Under the pieces are notes generated by a model. The model worked only from the letters and a program-made list of their open reading frames with translations. It was not told the DNA's origin and searched no databases. DNA of 64,000 bases from Roseospira visakhapatnamensis (lineage in GTDB: Bacteria > Pseudomonadota > Alphaproteobacteria > Rhodospirillales > Rhodospirillaceae): contig NZ_JACIGK010000025.1 of the NCBI RefSeq assembly GCF_014197915.1, forward strand, positions 1 to 64,000, read 5' to 3'. Made by a program: the position numbers and the translations under genes. This document shows positions 25,392 through 33,616 of this stretch, in pieces (position 1 is the stretch's first letter; each line of letters begins with the position of its first letter).

Positions 25392-26555
25392 TTACCCGGC
25401 TTCCCCGGGGGCCGGGCCGAAGGCCGGCGGGGGACGCCCGCCGTCGGCGTAGCGGAATACGGCGTCGTCCCGGTCGGCGCCCGGGGGCGAGTCGCCCAGC
25501 CAGGTGGTCCACCCCAGGCGCGGCGGGCAGTCGGCGGCGCCGCCCAGGCGCAACGGGGGCACCTGGTCGGCGCGCAATGTCAACTGGACGTCGAAGTCCA
25601 GGTCCGGACCCACCACGCGCCGGGTCATGTCGGCCAGCCGGGCGGCCTCCGGCGCGCCGGGCAGGAAGGCGGTGAAGCGTTGCAGCGACAGCGGTCCGAT
25701 GCGCAGGCGGAAGGCGCCCTGGACGTCGCGCACCCGGTCGCCGACCACCGCGTCCAGCCCCAGGGCGCAGTACTGCCCCAGGGGCTCGGCGGCCGAGGCA
25801 AGGCGGGTCTGGTCCTCAATGGCGAGGGCCATCCAGCGGGCGGCGAACTGCTCCACGCGCACCGGCCGGCCCAGCATGTCGGACAGCAGCGCCTCGACCA
25901 TCACCGCCGGGCGCTGCCGGCGGGCCAGGGGGCCGCAGTAGTGAATCAGGGCCTCGTCGTCGAAGGCCAGGCGCCCGGCGAGGCCCGGCGTGCCCTGGCC
26001 GATCAGGGCGGCCAGCACGGCGGTGACCGGATCGGGCGCGGCGCCGCGCTCCGGCCCGGCGGCCTGTTCGTACTGGGCCGGCAGGCGGTACTTCTTCCAG
26101 GCGCGATGGAACAGCGATAGCAGCCGGTGATCGAACAGGTCCAGGAAATCGCGAAGAGAGCGGCTGCGCGCCTTGACGGTATCCACCACCGCGTCGCCCA
26201 CCAGCGGCGGCAGCACGCCGCTGGGACCGGTGAGGCCCATATAGGTGACGCGCAGGCCGGGTGGGCCGGGGTGATCCTCCCACAGGCCCTTGGCGTGGGC
26301 CTCGGCGATCTCGGCGGGGGCGAAGGCGGGCCAGACGGCCGCTCCCAGGCGTACCACCTCCTCGGTCGGGTCATGGCTTTCGCCCACCGGCCGGGGCGCC
26401 CGCAGGCGGGGGTCTGCCTCGGCGCGCCGGGCCGCCCATTCCAGCAGGCGCACCGCCTGGAAGGCCGAGAAGCGCTCGGGATGGCGGAACAGGGCTTCCA
26501 GCGGCGCCAGGGGGGCGGTGTCTGGATCGCTCCGGGGGCGCGGCGACGCGCTCAC
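25392..26555 (-). CDS. tssG: Type VI secretion baseplate protein TssG
   Basis: A 387-residue TssG (VasB/ImpH) homologue. Typical segments are FRHPERFSAFQAVRLLEW, LRVTYMGLTGPSGVLPPL, SLRDFLDLFDHRLLSLFHRA and WKKYRLP. The end, with FDVQLTLRADQVPPLRLG and GWTTWLG, is also standard. With TssF it builds the wedge of the T6SS baseplate. Its start overlaps the tssF stop by four bases. The usual companions (tssA-E, H-M, hcp, vgrG) are missing from the window on both sides. Confidence 0.92.
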   Translation of the reverse strand: MSASPRPRSDPDTAPLAPLEALFRHPERFSAFQAVRLLEWAARRAEADPRLRAPRPVGESHDPTEEVVRLGAAVWPAFAPAEIAEAHAKGLWEDHPGPPGLRVTYMGLTGPSGVLPPLVGDAVVDTVKARSRSLRDFLDLFDHRLLSLFHRAWKKYRLPAQYEQAAGPERGAAPDPVTAVLAALIGQGTPGLAGRLAFDDEALIHYCGPLARRQRPAVMVEALLSDMLGRPVRVEQFAARWMALAIEDQTRLASAAEPLGQYCALGLDAVVGDRVRDVQGAFRLRIGPLSLQRFTAFLPGAPEAARLADMTRRVVGPDLDFDVQLTLRADQVPPLRLGGAADCPPRLGWTTWLGDSPPGADRDDAVFRYADGGRPPPAFGPAPGEAG

Positions 26556-28399
26556 AACAGCACCTGGTCGCCGGCCCGGGGTGGCCAGCGGCGCAGCACC
26601 CCGGGACGCCCCTTCACCCGCGCCGACAGCCGCGTGAAGGCGTTGATGGAGCAGTACAGCCCCAGGAACCGCTCCAGCACCATGGCCAGCAGGAACAGGC
26701 CGTTCCCGGAAAAGCGCTGCTCGTCGAACAGGATGTCCACGTCCAGGCCCCGGCAGAACGCCCCCTGGTCGCGCGAGGGCGCGCGGGCGGCGGCGCGGCG
26801 ACTGTCCACCGCCAACACCCCCTGGATCACCGCCCGGGTCTCCGCCGAATCGCGGAAGTCGTAGAGCATCAGGATTTCGCGCAGGGCCTCGGCGCCGTGC
26901 TCCGGATCGGTGACGGACAGGTGGTTGAGGATCAGGTGCGACACCAGCCGCCAGCGCAGGCCATGGCCGGTCTGCACCCTGAGGGTGGCGGTGGGCGCGG
27001 TGACGCAGTGGATGGACTCGACGGCGGCGGTGCCCTCGACGAACGTCAGGCGGGGATGGCCGCCGCCATAGGGCAGCCGCGCGGGCAGATCCCGATTCAG
27101 GCAGAGCAGGTCCACCGACAGGGTGTGCCGGGCCGGGGCGGCGGGGTCGAAATCCAGATCGACCAGCGACAGGTAGACGTCGGTGGCGTCGTCCTGGCGT
27201 TCGGCGGGTCGCCGGCTGGCGTACCAGTAGGCGCGCGGCGCCGCGTCCGCGTCGTCCTCGTCGCCAGCCCCGGCCCCGCGCGCGTGGGCGGCCGAGTAGA
27301 ATGGGTGGAAGGTCACCGAACTGCCGTCGGGTCCGGTGGCCCGCGCGCCGAGGATGGAGTGCACCTCGGTGGCCGCCGGACGCCGGGCGTCGGGCACCAC
27401 CCGGTACTCGGGAACGGCGTGGGACAGCTCCACCGGCTCGGCCTTCTGGCGGAACAGGTTGACCACCGGCGTGCAGCCCAGCGCGAACATGTCCGGTCCC
27501 ACCGCCCGCTCCAGGTCGGCGACGGTGCGGTCCAGGTACAGGAAGATCTCGATGGCCGGGCTGGTTCCCTTGGCCGCCAGGGCCTGGAGGCCGTCGATCT
27601 CAATGAACAGGAACTTCTCGGGGAAGGCAAAGTACTCGGTCAACAGCCGGTAGCCCACGTGCGAGCGCGCCGGGTAGGGCAACACGCCCTCGTCGGCCTC
27701 GAACCCCACCGGGCGCACCGCCTCCGGTCCCAGCACCACGGGGTTCGGGTCGGTGGGCGAGTCGGCCAGGGCCACGGCGACGGTGTTGTTCAGCATCAGT
27801 TCGTGCAGCGGGTAGACCTGCTGCGGGGGGGCCCTCAGGAACAGCCGCAGGCGGTCGACGCCGAGCTGTTGCAGGGTCATGTCCCCGGCCAGGCACTCCA
27901 CCCGCAGACGCAGCGAGGCCACGGCGCGGCCCGCGCGCGGATGCGGCGGCGCCACCAGGGGGCGTCCCGTCAGCCGCGCGCCGGTCAGGCGCACCGGCCA
28001 CAGCGTCGCCGGGTAGCAGGTGCGAAAGCGACAGGGCTCGCCCCCCACCGGCTCGCTGTCCAGTTCGGAGCCGGCCGCCACGGTGTAGGACCCGGTCAGG
28101 TCGGCGACCGGGGCGAGACGGACGATGGCCAGGGACGGGATGGGCGCCAGGTAGTGCGGGTAGAGCGCCCCCAGCAGGGCCTCGGACAGCTCCGGGAAGT
28201 CGTCGTCCAGCTTGTGGCGGATGCGGGCGGTCAGGAAGGCGAACGCCTCCATCAGGCGCCCCACCATGGGGTCCTCGATGGCGTCGGCGCTCAGCCGCAG
28301 GCGGCCGGCGATCTTGGGGTGGGCGGCCGCGAACTCGGCCCCCAGGCGGCGCACGTAGGTCAGCTCTCGATTGTAATAGGGGAGCAGTTCATCGATCAT
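26552..28399 (-). CDS. tssF: Type VI secretion baseplate protein TssF
   Basis: A 615-residue TssF (VasA/ImpG), normal length. It begins MIDELLPYYNRELTYVRRLG, followed by FAAAHPKIAGRLRLS, DPMVGRLMEAFAFLTARIR and FPELSEALLGALYPHYLAP, all signature stretches. The middle contains YPLHELMLNNT and the C-terminal part GNGLFLLAMVLERFLGLYCS. The start is the ATG at 28399 after GGAGGTATC. It is translationally coupled to tssG and forms an isolated pair beside the hydrogenase operon. Confidence 0.93.
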   Translation of the reverse strand: MIDELLPYYNRELTYVRRLGAEFAAAHPKIAGRLRLSADAIEDPMVGRLMEAFAFLTARIRHKLDDDFPELSEALLGALYPHYLAPIPSLAIVRLAPVADLTGSYTVAAGSELDSEPVGGEPCRFRTCYPATLWPVRLTGARLTGRPLVAPPHPRAGRAVASLRLRVECLAGDMTLQQLGVDRLRLFLRAPPQQVYPLHELMLNNTVAVALADSPTDPNPVVLGPEAVRPVGFEADEGVLPYPARSHVGYRLLTEYFAFPEKFLFIEIDGLQALAAKGTSPAIEIFLYLDRTVADLERAVGPDMFALGCTPVVNLFRQKAEPVELSHAVPEYRVVPDARRPAATEVHSILGARATGPDGSSVTFHPFYSAAHARGAGAGDEDDADAAPRAYWYASRRPAERQDDATDVYLSLVDLDFDPAAPARHTLSVDLLCLNRDLPARLPYGGGHPRLTFVEGTAAVESIHCVTAPTATLRVQTGHGLRWRLVSHLILNHLSVTDPEHGAEALREILMLYDFRDSAETRAVIQGVLAVDSRRAAARAPSRDQGAFCRGLDVDILFDEQRFSGNGLFLLAMVLERFLGLYCSINAFTRLSARVKGRPGVLRRWPPRAGDQVLL

Positions 28400-28613
28400 G
28401 ATACCTCCATCCCCGACGCGTCCGCCGGCCCCGACCCCCGGCCAAACCCCCAGACCCGCGCCGACGCGCGTCCCGGGCCGCCGTCCGGGCCTCGTTTCGG
28501 ACCGCGTCCCATTGTTGACCAACCGCGCCGCCGGAGGGAACCGCTTTCGGGCGGGAGGGGACCGGTCCCGCAAGCGCCGGGCGGGGCGGCGCGCCAGCCA
28601 GGAGAGCCGACCC

Positions 28614-29234
28614 ATGACCAAGGACGACCGATTGCGCCGTGCCTACGCGGTCCAGGGCCCCGACGAGGTCCGGGGCCTGTACCGGGAGTGGGCCGACGGC
28701 TACGAGGCCGATGTGGTCGAGGGGCTCGGCTACGTGGCGCCCCGCCATGCCGCCCGGGCGCTGGCCGACGCCCTGCCCGACACCGCGTCGCGGGTGCTCG
28801 ACGTGGGCTGCGGCACGGGACTCGTGGGCCTGGAACTGCGCGCCCTGGGGTACACGCATGTGGACGGCCTGGATCTGTGTCCGGAAATGCTTCAGGCCGC
28901 CGCCGGCAAGGGTCTTTACGATCGCCTGATGGAAGGCGACCTGACCGCGCGCCTGACCATGGACGACGACGCCTATGACGGCAGCATCTGCGTGGGCACC
29001 TTCACCCATGGGCACGTTGGCCCCGGCGGTCTGGGCGAGTTGATCCGTGTCACCCGGCCGGGCGGACCGGTGACCTTCACGGTCAACGACGGGGTCTATG
29101 ACGCCGAGAACTACGACGGCGCGCTGGCTGCCCTGGAGGCGGACGGTCGCGTCCGGGTCACCGATCGCGCGCGTGCCGACTACCTGCCCGGCGAGGACAT
29201 CCGCTGCCGTCTGATCACCCTCAGGGTGGCGTGA
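28614..29234 (+). CDS. Class I SAM-dependent methyltransferase
   Basis: A 206-residue Rossmann methyltransferase. The SAM-binding motif I is VLDVGCGTGLVGLELRALGY (about residues 61-80), the acidic end of strand 2 is in VDGLDLCPEMLQAA, and motif IV lies around DGSICVGTFTHGHVG. The N-terminal helix LYREWADGYEADVVEGLGY resembles Williams-Beuren-type methyltransferases. GGAGAG precedes the ATG. The acceptor is unknown. The 3' end overlaps the convergent radical SAM gene by 14 bp. Confidence 0.85.
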   Translation: MTKDDRLRRAYAVQGPDEVRGLYREWADGYEADVVEGLGYVAPRHAARALADALPDTASRVLDVGCGTGLVGLELRALGYTHVDGLDLCPEMLQAAAGKGLYDRLMEGDLTARLTMDDDAYDGSICVGTFTHGHVGPGGLGELIRVTRPGGPVTFTVNDGVYDAENYDGALAALEADGRVRVTDRARADYLPGEDIRCRLITLRVA

Positions 29235-30309
29235 TCGGAGGCGGTGGGGGGTAGGCATGCCACGCGCCCGTCCAGGTTCGCGCGCCGCCCGAGGTCAGCA
29301 GGTCCCATGTGATGGGGACCTTTCCCCCACCCCCGGGCAAGTCCAGCACATAGGTTGGCTGGGCCAGCCCGGACAGCCGGCCGCGCAGCCCCTCCACGAG
29401 CCGCAACCCGGCCTGGATCGAGGTCCTGAAGTGGCCCGTGCCCGGTGCCAGATCCCCGTGATGGAGGTAGTACGGGATAATGCCCCGGTCGAGGAACGCC
29501 CTCATCAGGGTTTCCAGGGTCTCGACGCTGTCGTTGATGCCCGCCAGCAGGACGGTCTGGCTGACCAGGACGATCCCGGCCGCGCGCAGGCGCCGCAGCG
29601 CGGCGTCGGCCTCGGGCGTGAACTCGTGGGCGTGGTTGGCGTGGATGGAGACGACGACGGTTGTGTCCGTGCCCGCCACGGCCTCCACGAACCGCGCCGA
29701 GACTCGGCCGGGATCCGCCACGGGGACCCGGGTGTGCCAGCGGATCACCGAGACATGGTCGATCCCGTCCAGGGCCGATGTGATGGCGGCGGCGCGCGCG
29801 CGGGACAGAAGGAAGGGGTCGCCGCCGCTCAGGATGACCTCCCGCACCCGCGGGGTGGCGCGGATGTAGTTCAGGGCCGCGTCGACCTGGGCGTGGGACA
29901 GGGTGCGCCGCGCGGCGGGACCCACCATGCCGCGCCGGAAGCAGAATCGGCAGTACACGGCGCAGGTTCCGACGATCTTCAGCAAGACGCGGTCCGGGTA
30001 GCGGTGGACGATCCCGGGCAGGGGGCTATGGGCGTCGTCGCCGATCGGGTCCGGCCGCTCGACCGGGTCCACGTCCAGTTCGCGACGGCTGGGGACGAAC
30101 TGCGCCCGGATGGGGTCGGCGGCCGCGCCCGGCGTCATGCGCGCGCGCATGGTGTCGGTGATGCGGATGGCGAGCCCGGCTTCCACCAGGCGCAGGGCCT
30201 CGCGGTCCGTCTCGGCGATCAGGTTGGCCGCCACCAGATCGTCAAGCGACGTCAACGCCCGCCGATGGACGGACGGGGACGGTCGTCCGGATGTCTCTTG
30301 AACAGGCAT
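29221..30309 (-). CDS. KamA-family radical SAM protein (lysine 2,3-aminomutase / EpmB-like)
   Basis: A 362-residue PLP-dependent radical SAM enzyme. The cluster cysteines are C116, C120 and C123 in CAVYCRFCFRRG. EVILSGGDPFLLSRAR supplies the SAM-contact GGDP motif. The C-terminal part (VLDLPGGGGKVPI) carries the lysine that holds PLP in the family. It lacks the long N-terminal arm of clostridial KamA and is closer to EpmB, which makes beta-lysine on elongation factor P. The epmA and efp genes are not here, so the target stays open. Confidence 0.85.
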   Translation of the reverse strand: MPVQETSGRPSPSVHRRALTSLDDLVAANLIAETDREALRLVEAGLAIRITDTMRARMTPGAAADPIRAQFVPSRRELDVDPVERPDPIGDDAHSPLPGIVHRYPDRVLLKIVGTCAVYCRFCFRRGMVGPAARRTLSHAQVDAALNYIRATPRVREVILSGGDPFLLSRARAAAITSALDGIDHVSVIRWHTRVPVADPGRVSARFVEAVAGTDTTVVVSIHANHAHEFTPEADAALRRLRAAGIVLVSQTVLLAGINDSVETLETLMRAFLDRGIIPYYLHHGDLAPGTGHFRTSIQAGLRLVEGLRGRLSGLAQPTYVLDLPGGGGKVPITWDLLTSGGARTWTGAWHAYPPPPPITPP

Positions 30310-30330
30310 GTGGGTGTCCGCCGCGCTCCG

Positions 30331-31194
30331 TCAGCCGCCGCCGTGGCTGCGGCCGTCCACGGGGCGGCGCTCGGGACCCAGGTCGGCGACCGATGCGTCG
30401 TCGTCCGGCGTCGAGAATCCGCGCAGCCACCCGGCGATCACCCGGTGGCGCACATCATGGGTCCAGGCCTCCTCCGGGCGCGGGGCGATGGCCCACCACC
30501 AGGCGTCGCCCTCCACGTCCGGATCGATGCCGTGCAGCAGGTCCACGGCCTCGACCGGCTGGCCGGCCACCACCACCTGACGCTCGGTGTCGGTGATCAG
30601 GCACACCGGACAGGGCGCGGCGGAGAGGACCCGCAGGTGGTCGGCGATCAGGCGGCGGCGGAACGGTTCCAGCGCCACGGGGTCCAGGCCGTGGCGGCGC
30701 TCCAGCCAGCGGCAGGGCAGCAGCGGCAACTGTGACAGGACGTTGCAGGAGATCACCAGATCGGCGTGGGCCATGTCCGGGATCGCCGGCCGGGGGGCGG
30801 GCAGGGGCGCGCCCCTGGGCAGGGTGCGCACGGCCTCCACCACGCCGGTGACGTCGCAGGGCTCCAGCGCCACGGGCGCCATGCGCATGGCGGCGATGCG
30901 CACCGCCGGCAGGAACATCAGGTCCACCAGCACCACCCGCCGGAACAGCAGCGCCAGCAGGTCCAGCGGCACGTCGGCCGTCTGGGCGGCGCCCACCACC
31001 ACCACCTGGTCCCACCGGTCGAGGTGGGCCGCGCAGTCCAGGATCATGCTCTGTGCCGCGCGCAGGTGGGGTGCCCAGGCGCGACGATGGCGACGGCGGC
31101 GGGCGTCGATGGCGATCAACTCGCGCAGATAGCCCATGTCGCGCAGGGCGCGCGGCGCCGGGGTGAGCCGGTGGCGGATCCACTCGACGATCAT
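30331..31194 (-). CDS. Conserved hypothetical protein, possible methyltransferase fold
   Basis: A 287-residue cytoplasmic protein without a named family that I recognise. Residues 60-100 (WDQVVVVGAAQTADVPLDLL, FRRVVLVDLMFLPAV) look like the first two strands of a Rossmann methyltransferase, with a short glycine loop and an acidic strand-2 end. HADLVISCNVLSQLP resembles motif IV. The C-terminus (WWWAIAPRPEEAWTHDVRH) has no match I can name. It lies 21 bp upstream of the KamA-like gene start on the same strand, so the two are probably co-transcribed. Confidence 0.6.
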   Translation of the reverse strand: MIVEWIRHRLTPAPRALRDMGYLRELIAIDARRRRHRRAWAPHLRAAQSMILDCAAHLDRWDQVVVVGAAQTADVPLDLLALLFRRVVLVDLMFLPAVRIAAMRMAPVALEPCDVTGVVEAVRTLPRGAPLPAPRPAIPDMAHADLVISCNVLSQLPLLPCRWLERRHGLDPVALEPFRRRLIADHLRVLSAAPCPVCLITDTERQVVVAGQPVEAVDLLHGIDPDVEGDAWWWAIAPRPEEAWTHDVRHRVIAGWLRGFSTPDDDASVADLGPERRPVDGRSHGGG

Positions 31195-31365
31195 GGGCGG
31201 GCAGGGGGAAGGAGGGCGGTGGGCACGGGCAATCCGGTTGGTCGGCGATCAGGCGAACCCCGGACCCTAGCATGGTCCGCCGGCCGGGCGGCACCCCAAA
31301 CCGCGCCCGCGATGGCGGGACGGGCGCGGCGGGGTGGCGTCCGGTGGCGGGTGCCGGCCCGCCCT

Positions 31366-32346
31366 TTAGCGCGCGCCGGCGATCTGGGCGGCCTTGTGCA
31401 CCATCACCTCGGCCTGCTTGATGGAGGCGATGTCGATCAGCCGCCCGTCCAGGGTGACCGCGCCCCGGCCGGCCTTCTTGGCCTCGTCCATGGCGTCCAG
31501 GATGGCCTTGGCCTTGGCCACCTCGGCCTCGCTGGGGGTGAACAGGTCGTTGGCCAGGTCGGTCTGCGACGGGTGGATGGCCCACTTGCCCTCGCAGCCC
31601 AGCACGCGGGCGCGCCGCGCCTGGGCCTTGTAGCCCTCGGCGTCCTGGATGTCGCCGAACGGGCCGTCCAGCGGACGCAGGCCATGAGCCCGCGCGGCCA
31701 CCACCATGCGGGCGATGGCGTAATGCCACATGTCGCCCCAGTGGTAGTCACGGTGTCCGTCCTCGGCCGGATCGGTGAGCACGCCGTAGGCCGGGTTGGG
31801 GCCGCCGATGCCGGTGGTCGCGGCCTTGGTGGAGGCGGCATAGTCGGCGACGCCGAAATGCAGGCTTTCCATGCGCGGGGAGGCCGCCGCGATGGCGTCG
31901 ATGTTGGCCATGCCGAGCGCGGTCTCGATGATCGCCTCCAGGCCGATGCGCTTGGGGGCCTTGGTGGCGGCCTCGATCTGGGTGATCAGGCAGTCGACCG
32001 TATAGATGTCGGCCGCCGTGCCCACCTTGGGGACCATGACCAGATCCAGCTTGCCCGGGGCGCCTTCCAGCACCTCGACCAGGTCCCGGTACATGTAGTG
32101 CGTGTCCAGGCCGTTGATGCGCAGCGAGACGGTCTTGCCGCTCCAGTCCAGGTCGTTCAGGGCGGCGATGATGTTCTTGCGGGCGTTTTCCTTCTCGTCC
32201 GGGGCGACCGCGTCCTCCAGGTCCAGGAACACGACGTCGGCGTTGCCCTGGGCGGCCTTCTCGATGAAGCGGGCGTTGGACCCGGGCACGGCCTGTTCGG
32301 AGCGGTTCAGGCGCGCCGGCGCCTGATCGTGGACGGTGAAGCTCAT
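31366..32346 (-). CDS. mcl: L-malyl-CoA/beta-methylmalyl-CoA lyase
   Basis: A 326-residue HpcH/HpaI-type lyase close in length to Mcl1. It reversibly splits malyl-CoA into acetyl-CoA and glyoxylate, and beta-methylmalyl-CoA into propionyl-CoA and glyoxylate. Metal and substrate motifs are DVVFLDLEDAVAPDEK, SLRINGLDT, GLEAIIETALGMANI and the C-terminal CEGKWAIHPSQ. Mcl works in the ethylmalonyl-CoA pathway, serine cycle or 3-hydroxypropionate bicycle. Divergent from an IclR gene. It is one of three glyoxylate-related functions within about 11 kb. Confidence 0.9.
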   Translation of the reverse strand: MSFTVHDQAPARLNRSEQAVPGSNARFIEKAAQGNADVVFLDLEDAVAPDEKENARKNIIAALNDLDWSGKTVSLRINGLDTHYMYRDLVEVLEGAPGKLDLVMVPKVGTAADIYTVDCLITQIEAATKAPKRIGLEAIIETALGMANIDAIAAASPRMESLHFGVADYAASTKAATTGIGGPNPAYGVLTDPAEDGHRDYHWGDMWHYAIARMVVAARAHGLRPLDGPFGDIQDAEGYKAQARRARVLGCEGKWAIHPSQTDLANDLFTPSEAEVAKAKAILDAMDEAKKAGRGAVTLDGRLIDIASIKQAEVMVHKAAQIAGAR

Positions 32347-32451
32347 GGGGGGCTCTCCTCGTGAACGGCCCGCCGGCGTGGGCGGGCCTGGTGTCGGTGC
32401 CGGGCGCCCTGGGGGCGGCCGGGACAAGGGGTGGTCGCGACGACGATGGGA

Positions 32452-32468
32452 CTTCCGGATGCCGGAAG
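32452..32468. promoter_or_regulatory. Candidate IclR operator palindrome
   Basis: CTTCCGG-ATG-CCGGAAG is a perfect 7-bp inverted repeat in the 369-bp gap between divergent mcl and iclR genes. IclR-type regulators often bind such TTCCG/CGGAA-like palindromes. The remainder of the gap shows no gene. Confidence 0.45.
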
Positions 32469-32715
32469 CCTGCTCTACGATCCGGATCGGGCCATGCTGC
32501 GGGTCACGCGGCGCGATCCGGCGCGCCCGTCCGCATGGATGGGCGCGGTTCCGGCCCGTGCGGAGCCCAACCGTCGGGCGACCTGTTCCGATGATCCGAT
32601 CCGTAGCATGGCGCGTGGGCGGGCGGGAAGCACGCGGCGAACGATTTTCCGCAATGCGGGAGAGGCGGGCGCGGCGGCGGCGGACGGCGATCCGTTCCGG
32701 GAGGGGAGACCGGCC

Positions 32716-33609
32716 ATGGCGGCGCGAAAGACGCGGACGGTGGCGAGGGGCGCGGCGGTGGCGCGGCCCGAGGAGCGGCCCGAGGAGCGGCGCGCGGGTG
32801 GCGTCCAGTCGGTGCGGCGGGCGATGGCCATCCTTACCGCGCTGAGTGCCGCCGAGGATGGCTTGACCCTGACCGAGGTCGCCCAGGCCGTCGGTCTGGC
32901 TCCGTCCACGGCGCATCGTCTGCTCACCACATTGCAGGACGAGCGGTTCGCCCGCGTGGATCCGGGCACGGGTCTCTGGTCCGTGGGGGTCGGCGCGTTC
33001 TCGGTCGGCAACGGATTCCTGCGCGGGCGCGATCTGGTCGCCCTGGCCCGTCCGGACATGCGCCAGCTGATGTACGACAGTGGCGAGACCGTGAACCTGG
33101 CGGTCGCCGAGGAGGGCGAGGCCGTCTATCTGTCGCAGGTCGAATGCCGCGAGATGATGCGGGCCTTCGCCCGGCCGGGATCACGCGTGCCGCTGCATTG
33201 CACGGGCGTGGGCAAGGCCCTTCTGGCGGCGCTGGACCCGGGCGAGGCGGAGCGCCTGATCGCCGCGCATCCACCGGCCCCGGTGACCGGGCGCACCCTG
33301 GTCTCGTCCGCGCAGTTGCGGTCCGACCTGGCGGCCACCCGCGCGCGCGGTTTCGCCATCGACGATCAGGAACAGGCGGTCGGTCTGCGCTGCGTGGCCG
33401 CCGTGATCCGCGATCAGCACGGCGAGCCACTGGCGGCGATGTCCCTGTCCGGACCCATGGCGCGCATCACCGACGCCCGCCTGGAGGCGCTGGGGACCAT
33501 GGTCATCCGCGCCGCCGATGCCCTGACCGCGCGCCTGGGCGGCGTCTCCGACCGTGCCCCGGCGTCGCCGGCCGCCGATCGGTCCCGGACCCGCGTCCGT
33601 CCGGTGTGA
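32716..33609 (+). CDS. IclR-family transcriptional regulator
   Basis: A 297-residue IclR protein. The N-terminal winged helix spans about residues 33-90 (VRRAMAILTALSAAEDGLTL, LAPSTAHRLLTTLQDE). The effector domain has the usual LHCTGVGKALLAAL, GFAIDDQEQAVGLRCVAAVI and the final serine/glycine-lined pocket. A basic 30-residue lead precedes the DNA-binding domain. It is divergent from mcl. It may also control the bhcB/bhcC-like genes 7 kb away, since the beta-hydroxyaspartate cycle regulator BhcR is IclR-type. That is inference. Confidence 0.88.
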   Translation: MAARKTRTVARGAAVARPEERPEERRAGGVQSVRRAMAILTALSAAEDGLTLTEVAQAVGLAPSTAHRLLTTLQDERFARVDPGTGLWSVGVGAFSVGNGFLRGRDLVALARPDMRQLMYDSGETVNLAVAEEGEAVYLSQVECREMMRAFARPGSRVPLHCTGVGKALLAALDPGEAERLIAAHPPAPVTGRTLVSSAQLRSDLAATRARGFAIDDQEQAVGLRCVAAVIRDQHGEPLAAMSLSGPMARITDARLEALGTMVIRAADALTARLGGVSDRAPASPAADRSRTRVRPV

Positions 33610-33616
33610 GGCGTCC

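Noticed and set aside
25392-28399. Complete type VI secretion locus
   Set aside because: Only tssF and tssG are present; neighbouring genes belong to hydrogenase and other functions.
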